A DNA stretch of 64,000 bases from Canna indica. Lineage: Eukaryota; Streptophyta; Magnoliopsida; Zingiberales; Cannaceae. The DNA is taken from positions 59,124,001-59,188,000 of the forward strand of contig CP136891.1 in assembly GCA_034359265.1 (NCBI GenBank), written 5' to 3'. Each line of letters opens with the position of its first letter. Position 1 is the stretch's first letter. Under the pieces are notes generated by a model, which saw nothing but the letters and a program-made list of their open reading frames with translations, had not been told where the DNA came from and searched no databases. Below, piece after piece: positions 12,201 to 22,590 of the stretch. The position numbers and the translations under genes were made by a program.

Positions 12201-15200
12201 TCTGTCCTTCCTTATTACTCTCCTTCCCTCCAAATTCCTCCATCCAAACAGACCCTAAGAATCAGGCTATACAACATCAGCAAGTCAAAAAATAAATGTC
12301 AGAAGGCAATAAAATATATATATGTCAGAAAATAAATGTCAGAAGGCTATACAACATCCAAACATATATATGGAATCTATATATTTCCAAAAGGCAATAA
12401 AATATAATGCAGAAGTAGTGTAAAATAGTAGAAGTACTTAATGAAGGTCAAAGCACTATCAAACTTGGATAATAACTTACATGTCAGTGGTAGTTAATAG
12501 TGCCATAAATGGTAAAAGGAAATGGGATTTTTTGGAAAGATATTGAATAATTACATTTCAAATGTTAAACGATTATGAGCCTTTTATTGTGTCACTTGTA
12601 TTCAGTGTTTAGAACCCTAAAATGTTGGAAGAATAAAGATAGGTATCCAGTCTAAGTACTGCAGTATTCTATAAATTCACAACTCTCTGATATATCAGGC
12701 CAGCAAAGGTGTAACAGTGATATGCATAAATCCTACATCTTGGCAACGAAAAATGTTCTTGCACTAATTTTACTATTCAATCCTGATCAATGGCAATCAT
12801 AAGGATGTAAATGCTCCATACCTTACCAACAGCACCAAGAACAATAGTTGCATCAGAACATCCATAAATGGTTGCATATCTCAGAGGTGCTAGCAGGTAT
12901 ATCACCGAGTCATTGCAATTCAACACCTACAGTATCATTTTATGCTTAAATAGAAATAAAAATATATCAATTCAAACATCAACCTTAGCTAGATTATGTG
13001 AAATTTCAACTACAGCAACAGAAAGAGTAACAGACGGAATTGATGCAGGGCATGTTAATACATCTACTTGGCACAAAGCAATGAATATTACGAGATGCAA
13101 CTATTGAGACTTGTAGTGAGAATACCAATGTCAATTCAACATTAACTAGTAAAAGGTTAAAAGGTTAAAGAGGCAACAGCATAATACATGTAGGAATAAG
13201 GTTAACAAGGCATTAACTAATAAAAATGAATACCTCACAGCCTTATGTGTATAAGATATATTTTTACCTCAATTGAAGTCAAATAAAAAAATATTATGAA
13301 GTGTAATTGTGCAAAAAAACTATTATGAAGTGTATTAAAAAAAATATTTTTTTAAATATTATGTGGCAGCTTATGTAGGACTTAGGAATAATAAATATTT
13401 TTTAATCAAAAATTTTTACCAGCTATGCTCTAGAGGGGGCACATGGAAGTAGAAAATTTGGCCACATGCAAAAGAATAAAAATATGGTATATACAACTAC
13501 ATATTAAATATGTTGAAAACCTATGCCACAAAATGTTACCAAACCCTACACTACCAGATGTTACCAACATGTACACTAGAAAATGTCAACAGAAAATACT
13601 GCTCCAAGAGAATAGAACAAGCGTCATATTTGCATGTCCAAATTGAATAAGGGTATACAATTTTAAGTAGTTGGGCAAGTTATCCTACACCTACAATAGC
13701 TGAAGATAGGGTTTTGCACATGATGATATGCCATGTATGTAGTGTAATTTCATGCAAATACCTATCTGCAACTATATTCATGCAAGCATCACAAGGTTTG
13801 AATTCTTTAAGCACATATTATTGTTTTTCAAGCTATCTTAGAACACTAGTTGGATGGAAGGGCCCTGAAATTTTTTTTTAAAAAGACTCAGTTCAAGTAG
13901 GTCTAGGAAATAGTGCAATTATCACAATGATCTAAACGAGATTAAAAAGAAGAGATCACAATTATAGCTATATCACTTTTATTTTCATCTCCTTACAACT
14001 GCAGTAAGAAGATTGGATGAGTAAACGTAAGTCCAACAATGTGACCTTACCTTTATGGAATGCCCCTTGATATCACATGGCTGCTTCACCACAGAAGTTT
14101 TTGATATACCTTCCACAAAAGTTACACTGGACGAGTATGCTAAGTTACTAGACATGGATGTCTCCAGAGGTGAACTGCTACTTTGAGCCCTTGTATGACT
14201 TATGCAGGCATCGGACATAGTCGCATCATTTTCTTTTGACATTGCCTTCTCAGCATTATGTTCTAATGAGGCAACTATGTTTTGGGCCAGCCAATCATGG
14301 ATTTGAGCAGCAGAAACAGGAGCAGCAGGCATGTCTGAATCTGAATTAGCAAAAAAGGGAGCTGCTTGTTTCAATTGAATTCCTTCGGCAAAATGAACAA
14401 GGAAACCAAGCTGTTCAAATCTTTCGACTGTCAAAACCTGTAAACCAGATGTTAATTTTTAGGACTTGTTTACCATGAAGCAATATAAATAACAGGGAAA
14501 GAACAAGTGAAGGAAAGGAAGAGTGAAGAGAAAGATCACTAAAATATCATCCTTTGTTTTGTTTAATACAAAGAAAATATAAGGATTAATAACTTGTATA
14601 AAGAAGATGACATTATTATCCTTAATGTCATTATTTTTTTATTTGGAGCAAGGGTATTCATTCTTGAGAATGAAATGTTTAAGCTTTCCTTTCCTCCTGT
14701 TCTTCTTTTCCTTTCCATCCTTATTTTCCTTCCTGGTAAACAAAGAAAAGGAACACTTCCCTTCTCTCTTCTCATTTCCTTTCCCTCCCTTTTCCCTCAT
14801 GCTAAACGCATTCTTATCAAACAAAGATGTTACTTCTTTGAGATAGAAAAATACCAAGAAATGGTTGGAGTGGTCTCACTAACTAATGGTGAAGAATTTA
14901 TTTGAATCTGGAAAATTGAGGGAATTTATTGGAATGAAAAAAAAAAGTAAGATATCAGTAACTTAACTTACCAATTTACTAACAATCTCGTCCTTAGAAT
15001 AGCATTTGTAAATACCAAGAAATCTAAGAAATATATGTCTATCTATATATTTAGGGAAAAAGTTGAGATAGTAAAATAACAAGAAATGGTTGGAATAGTC
15101 TCACTAACTAATGGTGAAGAATTTATTTGAATACGTAAAAAATGACAGAATTTATTGGCATGAAAAAGAAAAAAAAATGAGTAGTAAGATATCCCTGCTG

Positions 15201-18200
15201 TGACAAACCAGATTTTCGTCGCCTTCACCTTCAACAGACTCTGCCAAAAGAGTGAGTATATTGGCCATATGCTTCTGCAAGTATGACAACTGATGAGCTT
15301 CTTCATCAGCTTGTGAAGGGATAAACCGACGACTATTGCTGCGCACGAGCTGTGACAACAATATATAAAGTTAAAGGCATAAAAAATAATATTTTCTTTG
15401 TTTATTGAACAAGATGGTACAAAAAAATCATGATTGCGGCAATACTTATGAGCTAACAAAATCAATGGATCGAACTTCGCAACTGAGTACAAGACAACAG
15501 ATCACTTGAAAGTATATCAATTTAATGTCTGTTTCAGAAAGGCTGTGATCGAGTACCTCCAGCTAATAAGAAATAAAACTAATATGAATCATGAAATATC
15601 AGGATGAATACCTCTTGAAAGGACTCAGGATAGAAGAGGTAGAATCTAGCATTTCACCTTACCACCTAACAATTGTCTAGTATATCGTCTGAGGAAAGAG
15701 AAATGGCAACTGCACAATACCATTGATGTCATTTTGCAGTTTAATTATCGTTTTTAGCTCAATCAACAATGAAAAAATTGATATCTTTATCGAAGAATAA
15801 ATACCAACCTATATCTACACCTTTTACTAGATTGTAACTAGAAATAGAAATTGATACAAAGCAAAGTATCATCTAATATTCATAGTTGTATATGGCGCGA
15901 GGCGCACCAAGGCGCAAGGTTACGGCGCGCGCCATAATGAGACGAGGCGCAAAAATAAAATATATTTTGTACATAAAAATATATATATTTCTAAAATAAA
16001 ATCACCTAATTAGCATCTAATGAAATAAAGACAATAAGTCTTATTTAGCATCCAATTAAATAAAGATAATAAGTCAAATTTGTACTTAAAGAACAACTAA
16101 ATAAGTACTCATCAATTTCAACATCATTAAAAAAGATTCCATAATTTAAACTTTAAAGGCTGAAAAATGAGAAAGCTGAGTAGAACGGAGAGGAAACAAT
16201 AAAAAAGGATAAGTTGATGGAGGAGTAGCCACCGAACTTGATGGAGGACTAGCCATCTTAGAAGCTGAAATTTGATGGAGGTCTGGCCAAAAGTGAAACC
16301 CGATGGAGGAGGACTAGGACTAGTCGGAGCGAAGAAGAAGACTCGCCGGAAGCTGAAACCGAAGGAGGAAGAAAAAGAGAGGTGGCGACTGACCGAAGAG
16401 AGGTGGCGGCTTAGGGAGGGTTTCTGGTGCCCTAAGCTTCTAACTTAGGGCACCCGCGCCATACCTGTAGATGACGCGCGCCTTGTGCCCCAGCTGAGGC
16501 ACGCACCTTAGCCCTTGAGGTGATATGGGATCGCCTCAAGGGCTAAATGGCGTAGGGGTATGCGCTGCGCCCTACATCATGGCGCGCCATTTAAAACTAT
16601 GCTAAATTGCTAATATTCACCTAAAAATAGAAAAGGAAAAGATGATAAAAGTGGAATATGTCAATTGGTATATGAACTAAGGTTTAAAAAACCGCCCGAA
16701 ACGGTATATACCGGCCGGTATATACCGGTTTTTGAGGATTCCGGTATTCGATATACCCGGTATTTGAAAATACCGGGTATATCATGTATATCGGGCGGTA
16801 TATGGCGGTATTTCGCCATATACCGCCCGGTAAGGGCGGTATATGCATCATACCGCCCGGTATGAGCGGTATGATGCGATATCGGGGGAATATTGATTTA
16901 TTTTTTTTTTTAAGAGTTAGATATAACTCTAAACAATACATAATTGATGAATAAATGCTTAAAATCAATATTCCAATGTCAGATACATGAATATTAAAAT
17001 TCATTTTTACTGTATTAGGATTTTTCGCAGATACAAGAGAATTACATATAAGCACAGCCCAAAGGGTCTAAAATTTTTTCGGGAGGGGGCTCCGCCCCCA
17101 CACCCCCGCAGGGGGCGCTGCCCCCTTGACCCCCGCCCGCCGAAGACTCTGCGTAGCGCAACATAAAACGTAGTGCAACAAACTTTGGTGCCGCCCGCTA
17201 TCCGGCTATTAGATATGTTGCACTACGTTTTATGTTGCGCTACGCAGAGTCTTCGGCGGTCCCGCTATTGATTTTAAGCATTTATTCATCAATTACGTAT
17301 TGTTTAGAGTTATATCTAACTCTTAAAAAAAAAAAAAAAAAAAAAAAAAACGGTATGCTATTCCCGTACCGGCCCGTACCGTGTGTCGGTACGGTACCGG
17401 TATGTACCGGTACCGGCCGGTGACCGAAACCGGTACCGAGATTTTAAACCTTGATATGAACATTACCCGATATCTTATTTTCCTTTTCCAAACATCTTAT
17501 AACTCACAATAAATGTTCTACCATAGCATATTCTCTCATATAAATTTTCTACCATAGCGACTTCTCTCATGTAGATTGAGTAATAAGTTAAGCCATTGCC
17601 AGAAATTAACCCTGTAAATTTAAATAATTGGTCCAGTCAAAGCCGTTAGAGGGTCAAGGTGTACCGAGGCACAAAGATCTTTTGGAGTCTAAGTAAACAA
17701 GGAAGGTGCACTCTAGATGCAAGACATACAACATAAGTACTCAAGATAAACAATTCTAAGGCACGTTATTTAAATTTTAAATGCAACTATCCTTTACTGA
17801 TATCTGCAAATCAAAGATATAATTTAGCACATCAAACAAATAATGAAGCAATATGTCAGTCGCAAAATACAATATATTTTATGGTGGAAAATAGGACGAA
17901 TGCAGACAAAGGAGAAAACCAGAGAAACTAAAAACTGAAGGATTGAGAAGATTAAGTCTAACTGAAACACCAATTATTTGGACTTTTTTATCATTTACAA
18001 TGAAGGAAACTCTTGCCCATTTCACAGTTATCTTATTTTCTTCTTTTTTAAGAAAAAAAGATTCCACTGTTCAAAAACACATGAAGGTAATATAATTCTT
18101 GTACCATAAATATAGCAAAAGATATGCACGAAATTTTGGTAGAGAACATGTGTTTAAGTAGTTTCTGACTTGGTCCGATCAATAGTGTTGTGAGGATCCA

Positions 18201-20429
18201 TAAAAATACTAGTTCCTCATTCAACCTGGTAAAGATGCCCATAAGAATGCGAACATCCTTCTAGCCATATATATTCAGGTTACCTATTATGGTAACATGG
18301 CTTGGTATTTGTAAGTACAATACATATAATGGTTGATATATTGAGTCATACTACTCAGTAGCAACCAAAAATTCTAAAAATGATGTAATTAAAGAATTAT
18401 AGTGGTACAAATGATATACCCAGTATTAGTCACTTGTCATACTGATATTTAAATCCTTATATGGAACATCTGCTGTTGATTTTTGAAAGATCACAAGCAT
18501 CTAAAGGAAAAACACCATGTGTCTCACTAGCACCAACATAATTCATTTCCCTCAAAAGATCCACAAACTCAAACCTATATGAGAGTCTACTAGATAAACG
18601 TACAAAGCAAACATATATTTTTGCCAATCCACTCAGAAGTACTTAATCCCTAGCTTCATAGGGCACATTTGGTTGACAGAAAATTGTGAGGAATATGAAT
18701 AGACAAAAAATGGAAGAGACAATGAATGAAATAGACAAGGAGTAGTTTTCCATGGCTTGAGAGCTATTACTTTGTTTGGTTGAGAGAAATAGAAATTTAG
18801 AATAATAAGAAAAATAACAAAAATGTCCTTATACTGAAAAATTATATAATAATTGCATAACAATTTATTTTAATTAATAATAACATAATAAAAATATGTA
18901 TTACTGTAAAATATTTTTAAAAAATCAAATATGGATTCTAAGATCATAAAAATTATAGATTAGTTTTGAAATAAATAAAATGCATTTATTAATTTTAGAC
19001 TAATAATGATTTCATCGTATGTGAAAATCAAAATGGTTAAATCAAATATATGAAAATAGTTTCGATGTATTTAATATTTTTTATTTGACTGATGTAATTA
19101 CTGTTAATATTGAACTGTAGTATTGAAAAAACACAAGAAATAAATACGGAATGCTAATACTTGCACCGAGTTAGAGAGTAGTATTTCCTATCTATTCCTT
19201 ATGGCCCACCTATTGCTTGACCAAAATTTGCAACCAAACAACGAAATAAGTGAGCCACCAATAATACTATTCCATTCCTAATGTATTTCATGTCAATTAA
19301 ACACCCCATAGAATTAATAAAAGGAAAAATATTTAAATGAAGAATGCATTTATTGCAATCAGAAATAAGCTTACATGTTTGTTTATAAAGCTTCTTAACC
19401 CTTGAGAGTTGAGATAACTTAACTACCCTTCCGAAACAAATTATTGAGCCCATCCTTAATTTACACCTCTTGCTCCACTTCCTTTGCCCGCTAGATTATG
19501 TTTTCCTATATCTTCTTCAAGTTCTCATGACCATGCATGAGTTTGTCCTCGACATTGGCAGTGATACATGAATACAGATATATCATCAGATCAGATGATT
19601 GATGCTTGAAGTCATGGCTTCAAGTCATGAGTTTGTATATTGCAGGAATGCCATTCATCTTTTATCTAACTTATTGCATATTTCAAATGATAGAGCCCAT
19701 CCACACCCCAGTGAAACAGTTTAATGCAGTTTCTATCAAGATCTTCTTGTTCTCCAATATTGCATTGTCCTAGCAAGTTGTATAAGTTGGCCATTACCAC
19801 ATGTCCTAATCATTACAACCTATTGAGGTTAACAAACCAACAAGTTACGCCACAGCCCCTGCTCATGTTATGAAATAAATAAAATTTTAACAGAAAGCAG
19901 GAAGTGCAATCAAATGCTGAATAACTGTTAATAAATGAAAAAGATTCCCAACCTGGAGCGGCGACAGGGCAGACAGGTAGCCGTCAAAAGCCGATGTGGA
20001 GGGCCAGACATCCGCCATGGCAACCGAGTCCTTGTGCGGCTTAGGAACCAGCCTCTTGTAGGACTGTATGTAGAGAAAGAGAACGAGTAGGTGGACGTCG
20101 GTGGCGCCATCTGGATCGGGATCGGAGGGGAGGACGGCGGCGAGGGTGTCGAGGACGAGGCAAGCATGGTCGAGCGAGATCTGGAGCGCGTCGGATAGGG
20201 CCGGCGCGTCAACGCGGTGTGGGGAGGGGACGGATCTACCAAGGAGCTTATCCCTGATCGAGGCGAGGGTTAGGGTTCCGTCGGAGAAGATGAGCTTGGG
20301 GATGGGGAGGAGGCCATGCTCGAAGGGCTCGCGGCGGGGACGGAGGAAGAGGTTTGGGAAGCCGGCGCCGGCTACAGCGGAGGACGGGGCGGAGATGGCG
20401 CTCGAGGGCTCGACCTGTTCTTCCACCAT
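3246..20429 (-). CDS. TBCCD1: TBCC domain-containing protein 1 (nine exons)
   Basis: Tubulin-folding-cofactor-C-domain protein. In animals and algae this family acts at centrosomes/basal bodies and in organelle positioning; the plant role is poorly defined. Exons in coding order on the minus strand: 20429-19953, 15349-15209, 14437-14051, 12926-12822, 7486-7346, 6843-6640, 4632-4540, 4448-4337 and 3289-3246. All junctions fit GT..AG and join in frame to 1704 nt (567 aa plus stop). The N-terminal part has REPFEHGLLPIPKLIF and DVWPSTSAFDGYLSALSPLQ; the C-CAP/TBCC beta-helix starts near the end of exon 3 and runs through exons 4-6 (VLNCNDSVIYLLAPLRYA, CERVQVIAAAKRICIANC, LGVNQKPLIIGDNHKLQV). The C-terminus ends LYCLQGD. 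No internal stop was found. Introns 1 (4.6 kb), 4 (5.3 kb) and 6 (2.0 kb) are swollen by transposons. Exon edges were read by eye against remembered family sequence. Confidence 0.93.
3900..4112. mobile_element. MITE-like repeat in TBCCD1 intron 8
   Basis: An AT-rich segment of about 213 bp with imperfect inverted ends: left GGTTCGTTTGCTTTAATGG, right AAGCAAACATGACC. Inner copies of GGATAGGATTGG and CCAATCCTATC extend the symmetry. The flanking 3 bp do not agree cleanly, so the superfamily (Tourist-like is likely) is unproven. It carries no open frame. Confidence 0.5.
5442..5939 (+). pseudogene. Endogenous pararetrovirus (caulimovirid) polyprotein fragment
   Basis: An open frame of about 165 codons in TBCCD1 intron 6, on the strand opposite the gene. 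It begins after a stop at 5439 and ends at a stop at 5937-5939; the first methionine is at 5562. The segment with FPIPFTYAFPMSKKDGIQM, GCNFIKAMKGG and an ITFYK element matches the region around the aspartic protease of badnavirus-like polyproteins. No reverse transcriptase, movement or coat domain flanks it, so only about 0.5 kb of an integrated copy remains and it cannot function alone. It could derive from any caulimovirid genus; the assignment rests on motif recognition. Confidence 0.7.
8051..8118 (-). repeat. tRNA-like Pol III promoter remnant inside hAT
   Basis: On the minus strand an A-box-like TGGCCCAGCGG (8111-8101) and a perfect B box GGTTCGAATCC (8068-8058) lie about 32 bp apart, the spacing seen in tRNA genes, followed by a T-rich run. 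The acceptor and T stems do not pair well, so it is not a functional tRNA. It may be a tRNA-derived SINE head or a tRNA fragment captured by the hAT element. Confidence 0.5.
8733..11321 (+). pseudogene. hAT transposase pseudogene (BED finger, DUF659, dimerisation)
   Basis: Recognisable in order: ATG at 8733; a BED-type zinc finger (CSLCG ... RLKHLAGDYGDVKKC) broken by a one-base shift near 8890; a DUF659-like RNase H core with LMLDGWTD at about 9520 and VITDNGANYKVAG at about 9700; and the C-terminal dimerisation region (EWWKSFNG at 10641 onward, SSECEQNWSTFEF, then HTKKRNRLLQQRLNDLVYVQY). Two introns look normal (10549-10638 and 10758-10835, GT..AG). Breaks: in-frame stop at 9497, frame change near 9810, stop at 10306. 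The two Asp and the Glu expected of the catalytic triad are still visible. The acidic tail ends at 11321. Mobilisation would need another source of transposase. Confidence 0.85.
12012..12255. mobile_element. Tourist-like MITE (PIF/Harbinger type)
   Basis: A 244-bp element in TBCCD1 intron 4. The left end GGGTCCTTTTGGATGGATGG pairs with the right end (complement GGGTCTGTTTGGATGGAGG). It is flanked on both sides by TAA (12009-12011 and 12256-12258), the target-site preference of PIF/Harbinger elements. It is non-coding. Confidence 0.75.
15883..16609. mobile_element. Non-autonomous GGCGC-rich TIR element in intron 1
   Basis: About 0.72 kb of sequence unlike its AT-rich surroundings, with terminal GC clusters. 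The left side reads CATAGTTGTATATGGCGCG; the complement of the right side reads CATAGTTTTAAATGGCGCGCC, giving inverted ends. The 10-mer CTAATATTCA occurs at 15873-15882 and 16610-16619, but it does not abut the inverted ends symmetrically, so it may be a target-site copy or chance. The interior holds a GAGGAG/AGCTGAAACC-rich tract and no intact frame. A hAT derivative is the likeliest source. Confidence 0.55.
16678..17453. mobile_element. hAT non-autonomous element with nested foldback
   Basis: A 776-bp element with a perfect 8-bp TSD, ATATGAAC (16670-16677 and 17454-17461). Inverted ends are TAAGGTTTAAAAA on the left and CAAGGTTTAAAAT on the right (complement). The left subterminal part is built of CGGTATATACCGG palindromes, the right of GGTACCGG words. 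The core holds two nested inverted repeats: outer arms 16912-16969 and 17267-17324 (57 of 58 bases match), inner arms 17137-17179 and 17217-17259 (43 of 43). A GC-rich patch of GGGGGC/GCCCCC runs occupies 17078-17136. Confidence 0.8.
18661..19307. mobile_element. Tourist-like TIR element in intron 1
   Basis: A 647-bp AT-rich element. The left end GGGCACATTTGGTTGACAG resembles the complement of the right end, GGGGTGTTTAATTGACATG, followed in both by AGGAAT-type sequence. ATA flanks both sides (18658-18660 and 19308-19310). The ends fit PIF/Harbinger-type MITEs, but the divergence makes this less sure than the 12012 element. Confidence 0.5.
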
Positions 20430-20700
20430 CGCTCCTCTCTGTACTATTCTCTTTCAATCGAAGAGTAGGAAATGGAGGGGACGGAACGATAGCTTCATTT
20501 TCCTGCATACACGTTCATTTGGTCGTTTGATAAAAAATTGTTAGAATACGAAAAAAAAAACATATAATGATTTTAGGCCGGATAAATTTTTTGGCAATAT
20601 TTATGATTGATTTTTGGCGGCAAAATTGGCCTGCAATGTCATATATGTATGATTGATTTTATATTTAGTAATTTTTCAAAATCAAAATTATTTTAATGAA
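20430..20700 (-). promoter_or_regulatory. TBCCD1 5' UTR/promoter region, compressed by a LINE
   Basis: Only about 270-300 bp separate the TBCCD1 start codon from the 5' part of the LINE on the other strand. A pyrimidine-rich leader precedes the ATG. I see no clear TATA box. If the LINE inserted here, it displaced the distal promoter. Confidence 0.35.
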
Positions 20701-20725
20701 AATTTCCGGATCCCAAATTTGAATA

Positions 20726-22020
20726 ATGAATACTGTTGCTCGGTTGTATACGTTGAAGATTCTCGCGATGCGAAACCCAAGCGGAGGGGCGACAGCGACG
20801 ATTGCCGCCTCCCCTGCTCTTCTCCCCTCTCCCCAGTGTCCTCCACCCCCTGACCCCCTAGATCCTCTCCCCTCTTCATGTTCTCCTCCGACCGTTGCTT
20901 CTCCTCCACCGATTTCTCCTCTTAAATCGGTAGAGGTGAAGTCCCCTATCCGACATATCCCTAGATCCGGCGGCTCATCGGCCCTCAACACCCCTTCGGC
21001 GCCGATCCCCTCTGGTGATGCGACCTCGGCTGCTTTCGACATTGTGCCTCCTTCGAAGCCCCTTTCCTGGGCGCAAATGCTCAAGGCATCGACTTCTAAC
21101 GTCTCTGCCCCCTTGCTGGCTTCTACCCTCTCCCAGATCCAAGCGGCTACCACAGATCGCGTCCGCTTCTCGGAGGATCAGATCTCGGCTTGGCGACAGC
21201 CTTGGGAGCATTCCTTAATAGGGAAATTTCTTGGTAAACCTCCTTCACTTGAGTCCATCCGGAGATGAGCCTCTCAAATTTGGTTGACTGTCGATTTTCA
21301 ATATGTTATGGATTTAGACGAGAACTTTTTCGTTTTCCGATTTTGCTCAGTTGAAATGGTGAAAGCGGTTCTTACTGGCGACCCTTGGTCGCTTCGGGGG
21401 GATGTGCTCTGTCTCATCCCCTAGAAGCCCTTGTTCCGACCCTAGGAACAATCGTTCAGTTCCGCCCCGATTTAGATCCATATTCACTCGTTGCCTCTGG
21501 AATTTTGGAATCGAGATTCGGTTGCCCTAATCACAAATTCTTTTGGTATTATGTTAAAAATTGATAATCGATCTTTCTTGTTTGAGTGTGATCGATATGT
21601 TCATATATGTGCTGAAATCAATCTTGTTGTGCCTCTCCGTTAAGTAGTGTTGCTTGATGTCGGCAGTGATTCTATTTTTCTTTTGATTGCCTATGAAAAT
21701 TTGCCTGCGGTTTGTTTCCAATGTGGTTTAATCGGTCACAGGGAAGACTTTTGCTCTATGGTGAAAACCAGTGTTTCCAATACTTGTAATGTCAATGTGG
21801 ACAAATCTATTGGTTGTAATGTGTTTAATTCTAATGTTGACAATGCTTGCAGTGTTGTTGTTAATACCTTGAATTCTATATAGGTTGATGTTAAGGATTC
21901 TACCCTGGTTAATGCTAACTCGAACACTCTCTCCTCTCCTCCTCCCCTTCCTCCCCTGCCCCCTGCGCCCGCTTGTGGGCCCTGGATTGAAGTCCCCCGA
22001 CGGCAGGACAAATGATGACG
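20726..22020 (+). pseudogene. LINE ORF1 (DUF4283-like, zinc knuckle)
   Basis: A Pro/Ser-rich start from ATG 20726 leads to a DUF4283-like module (FLGKPPSLESIRR, then WLTVDFQYVMDLDENFFVF and VLTGDPWSLRGDVLCLIP), followed by a CCHC knuckle CFQCGLIGHREDFC at about 21717-21758. In plant LINEs this protein binds the element RNA. At least four in-frame stops (near 21266, 21422, 21640 and 21881) break it. The GC-rich 5' half differs sharply from the AT-rich flanks. Confidence 0.8.
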
Positions 22021-22590
22021 CAATGCAAATAGACGTCCTAATGTCCCCGCCAAGGGCAAAAATTTGGACCCCGACCACCATAGGCCCTTGCGGCGGTCCC
22101 CCTCTCTTACCAGGAGCCTATCCCCCAACCGCAATGATCCTAGGCCCTCAAACAATTTTGTTAGGCCTTTTCATGCGAATTCTAAGCCCTCCATTAATCC
22201 CAACCCTATCCACCCTCCCTCCCACCTCCTTTCATCCATGCTTAAAGCCACTAAGGACCCCCCTCCTTCGGCTGCCAATGACATGGATGTCTGCACCACC
22301 TTAGGTGTCTCCTCTTCTAAGCCTTCCTCCTCTAAGACCCTCTCCCAATTTGCTGAAGAAGTCTCCCTACTCTTCAAAGCTAACCCACCTCTCAACCATA
22401 GTATCCCCTCTTCTATCACTAAAAAGAAGAAGGATACTAGGTCTAAAAAAACTAACTCATTTAGCACTACCCTTCTTTCCCAACATAACCTTAAAAGGCT
22501 TAGGGCTAGCATGGGTGAAGCCAAAGTCAAAGCTTCTACTTCCTCTCCTACAGCTCCTGCTGTCCCTACCCCTCCACTCCCCTGTTCCCC

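Noticed and set aside
14463..14850. Possible MITE in TBCCD1 intron 2/3 flank (pyrimidine/purine-rich stretch)
   Set aside because: Ends look only vaguely inverted (GGACTTGTTTACCATGAAG versus TTTGTTTGATAAGAATGCG) and no TSD was found.
15873..16619. CTAATATTCA as a firm 10-bp TSD
   Set aside because: The repeat does not abut the inverted ends equally; 10 bp also does not fit hAT. Reported as uncertain.
20101..20544. 147-codon plus-strand frame
   Set aside because: Antisense shadow of TBCCD1 exon 1 in GC-rich sequence.
22171..22530. Minus-strand frames in the LINE
   Set aside because: Shadows of ORF1/ORF2 linker sequence; no domain.
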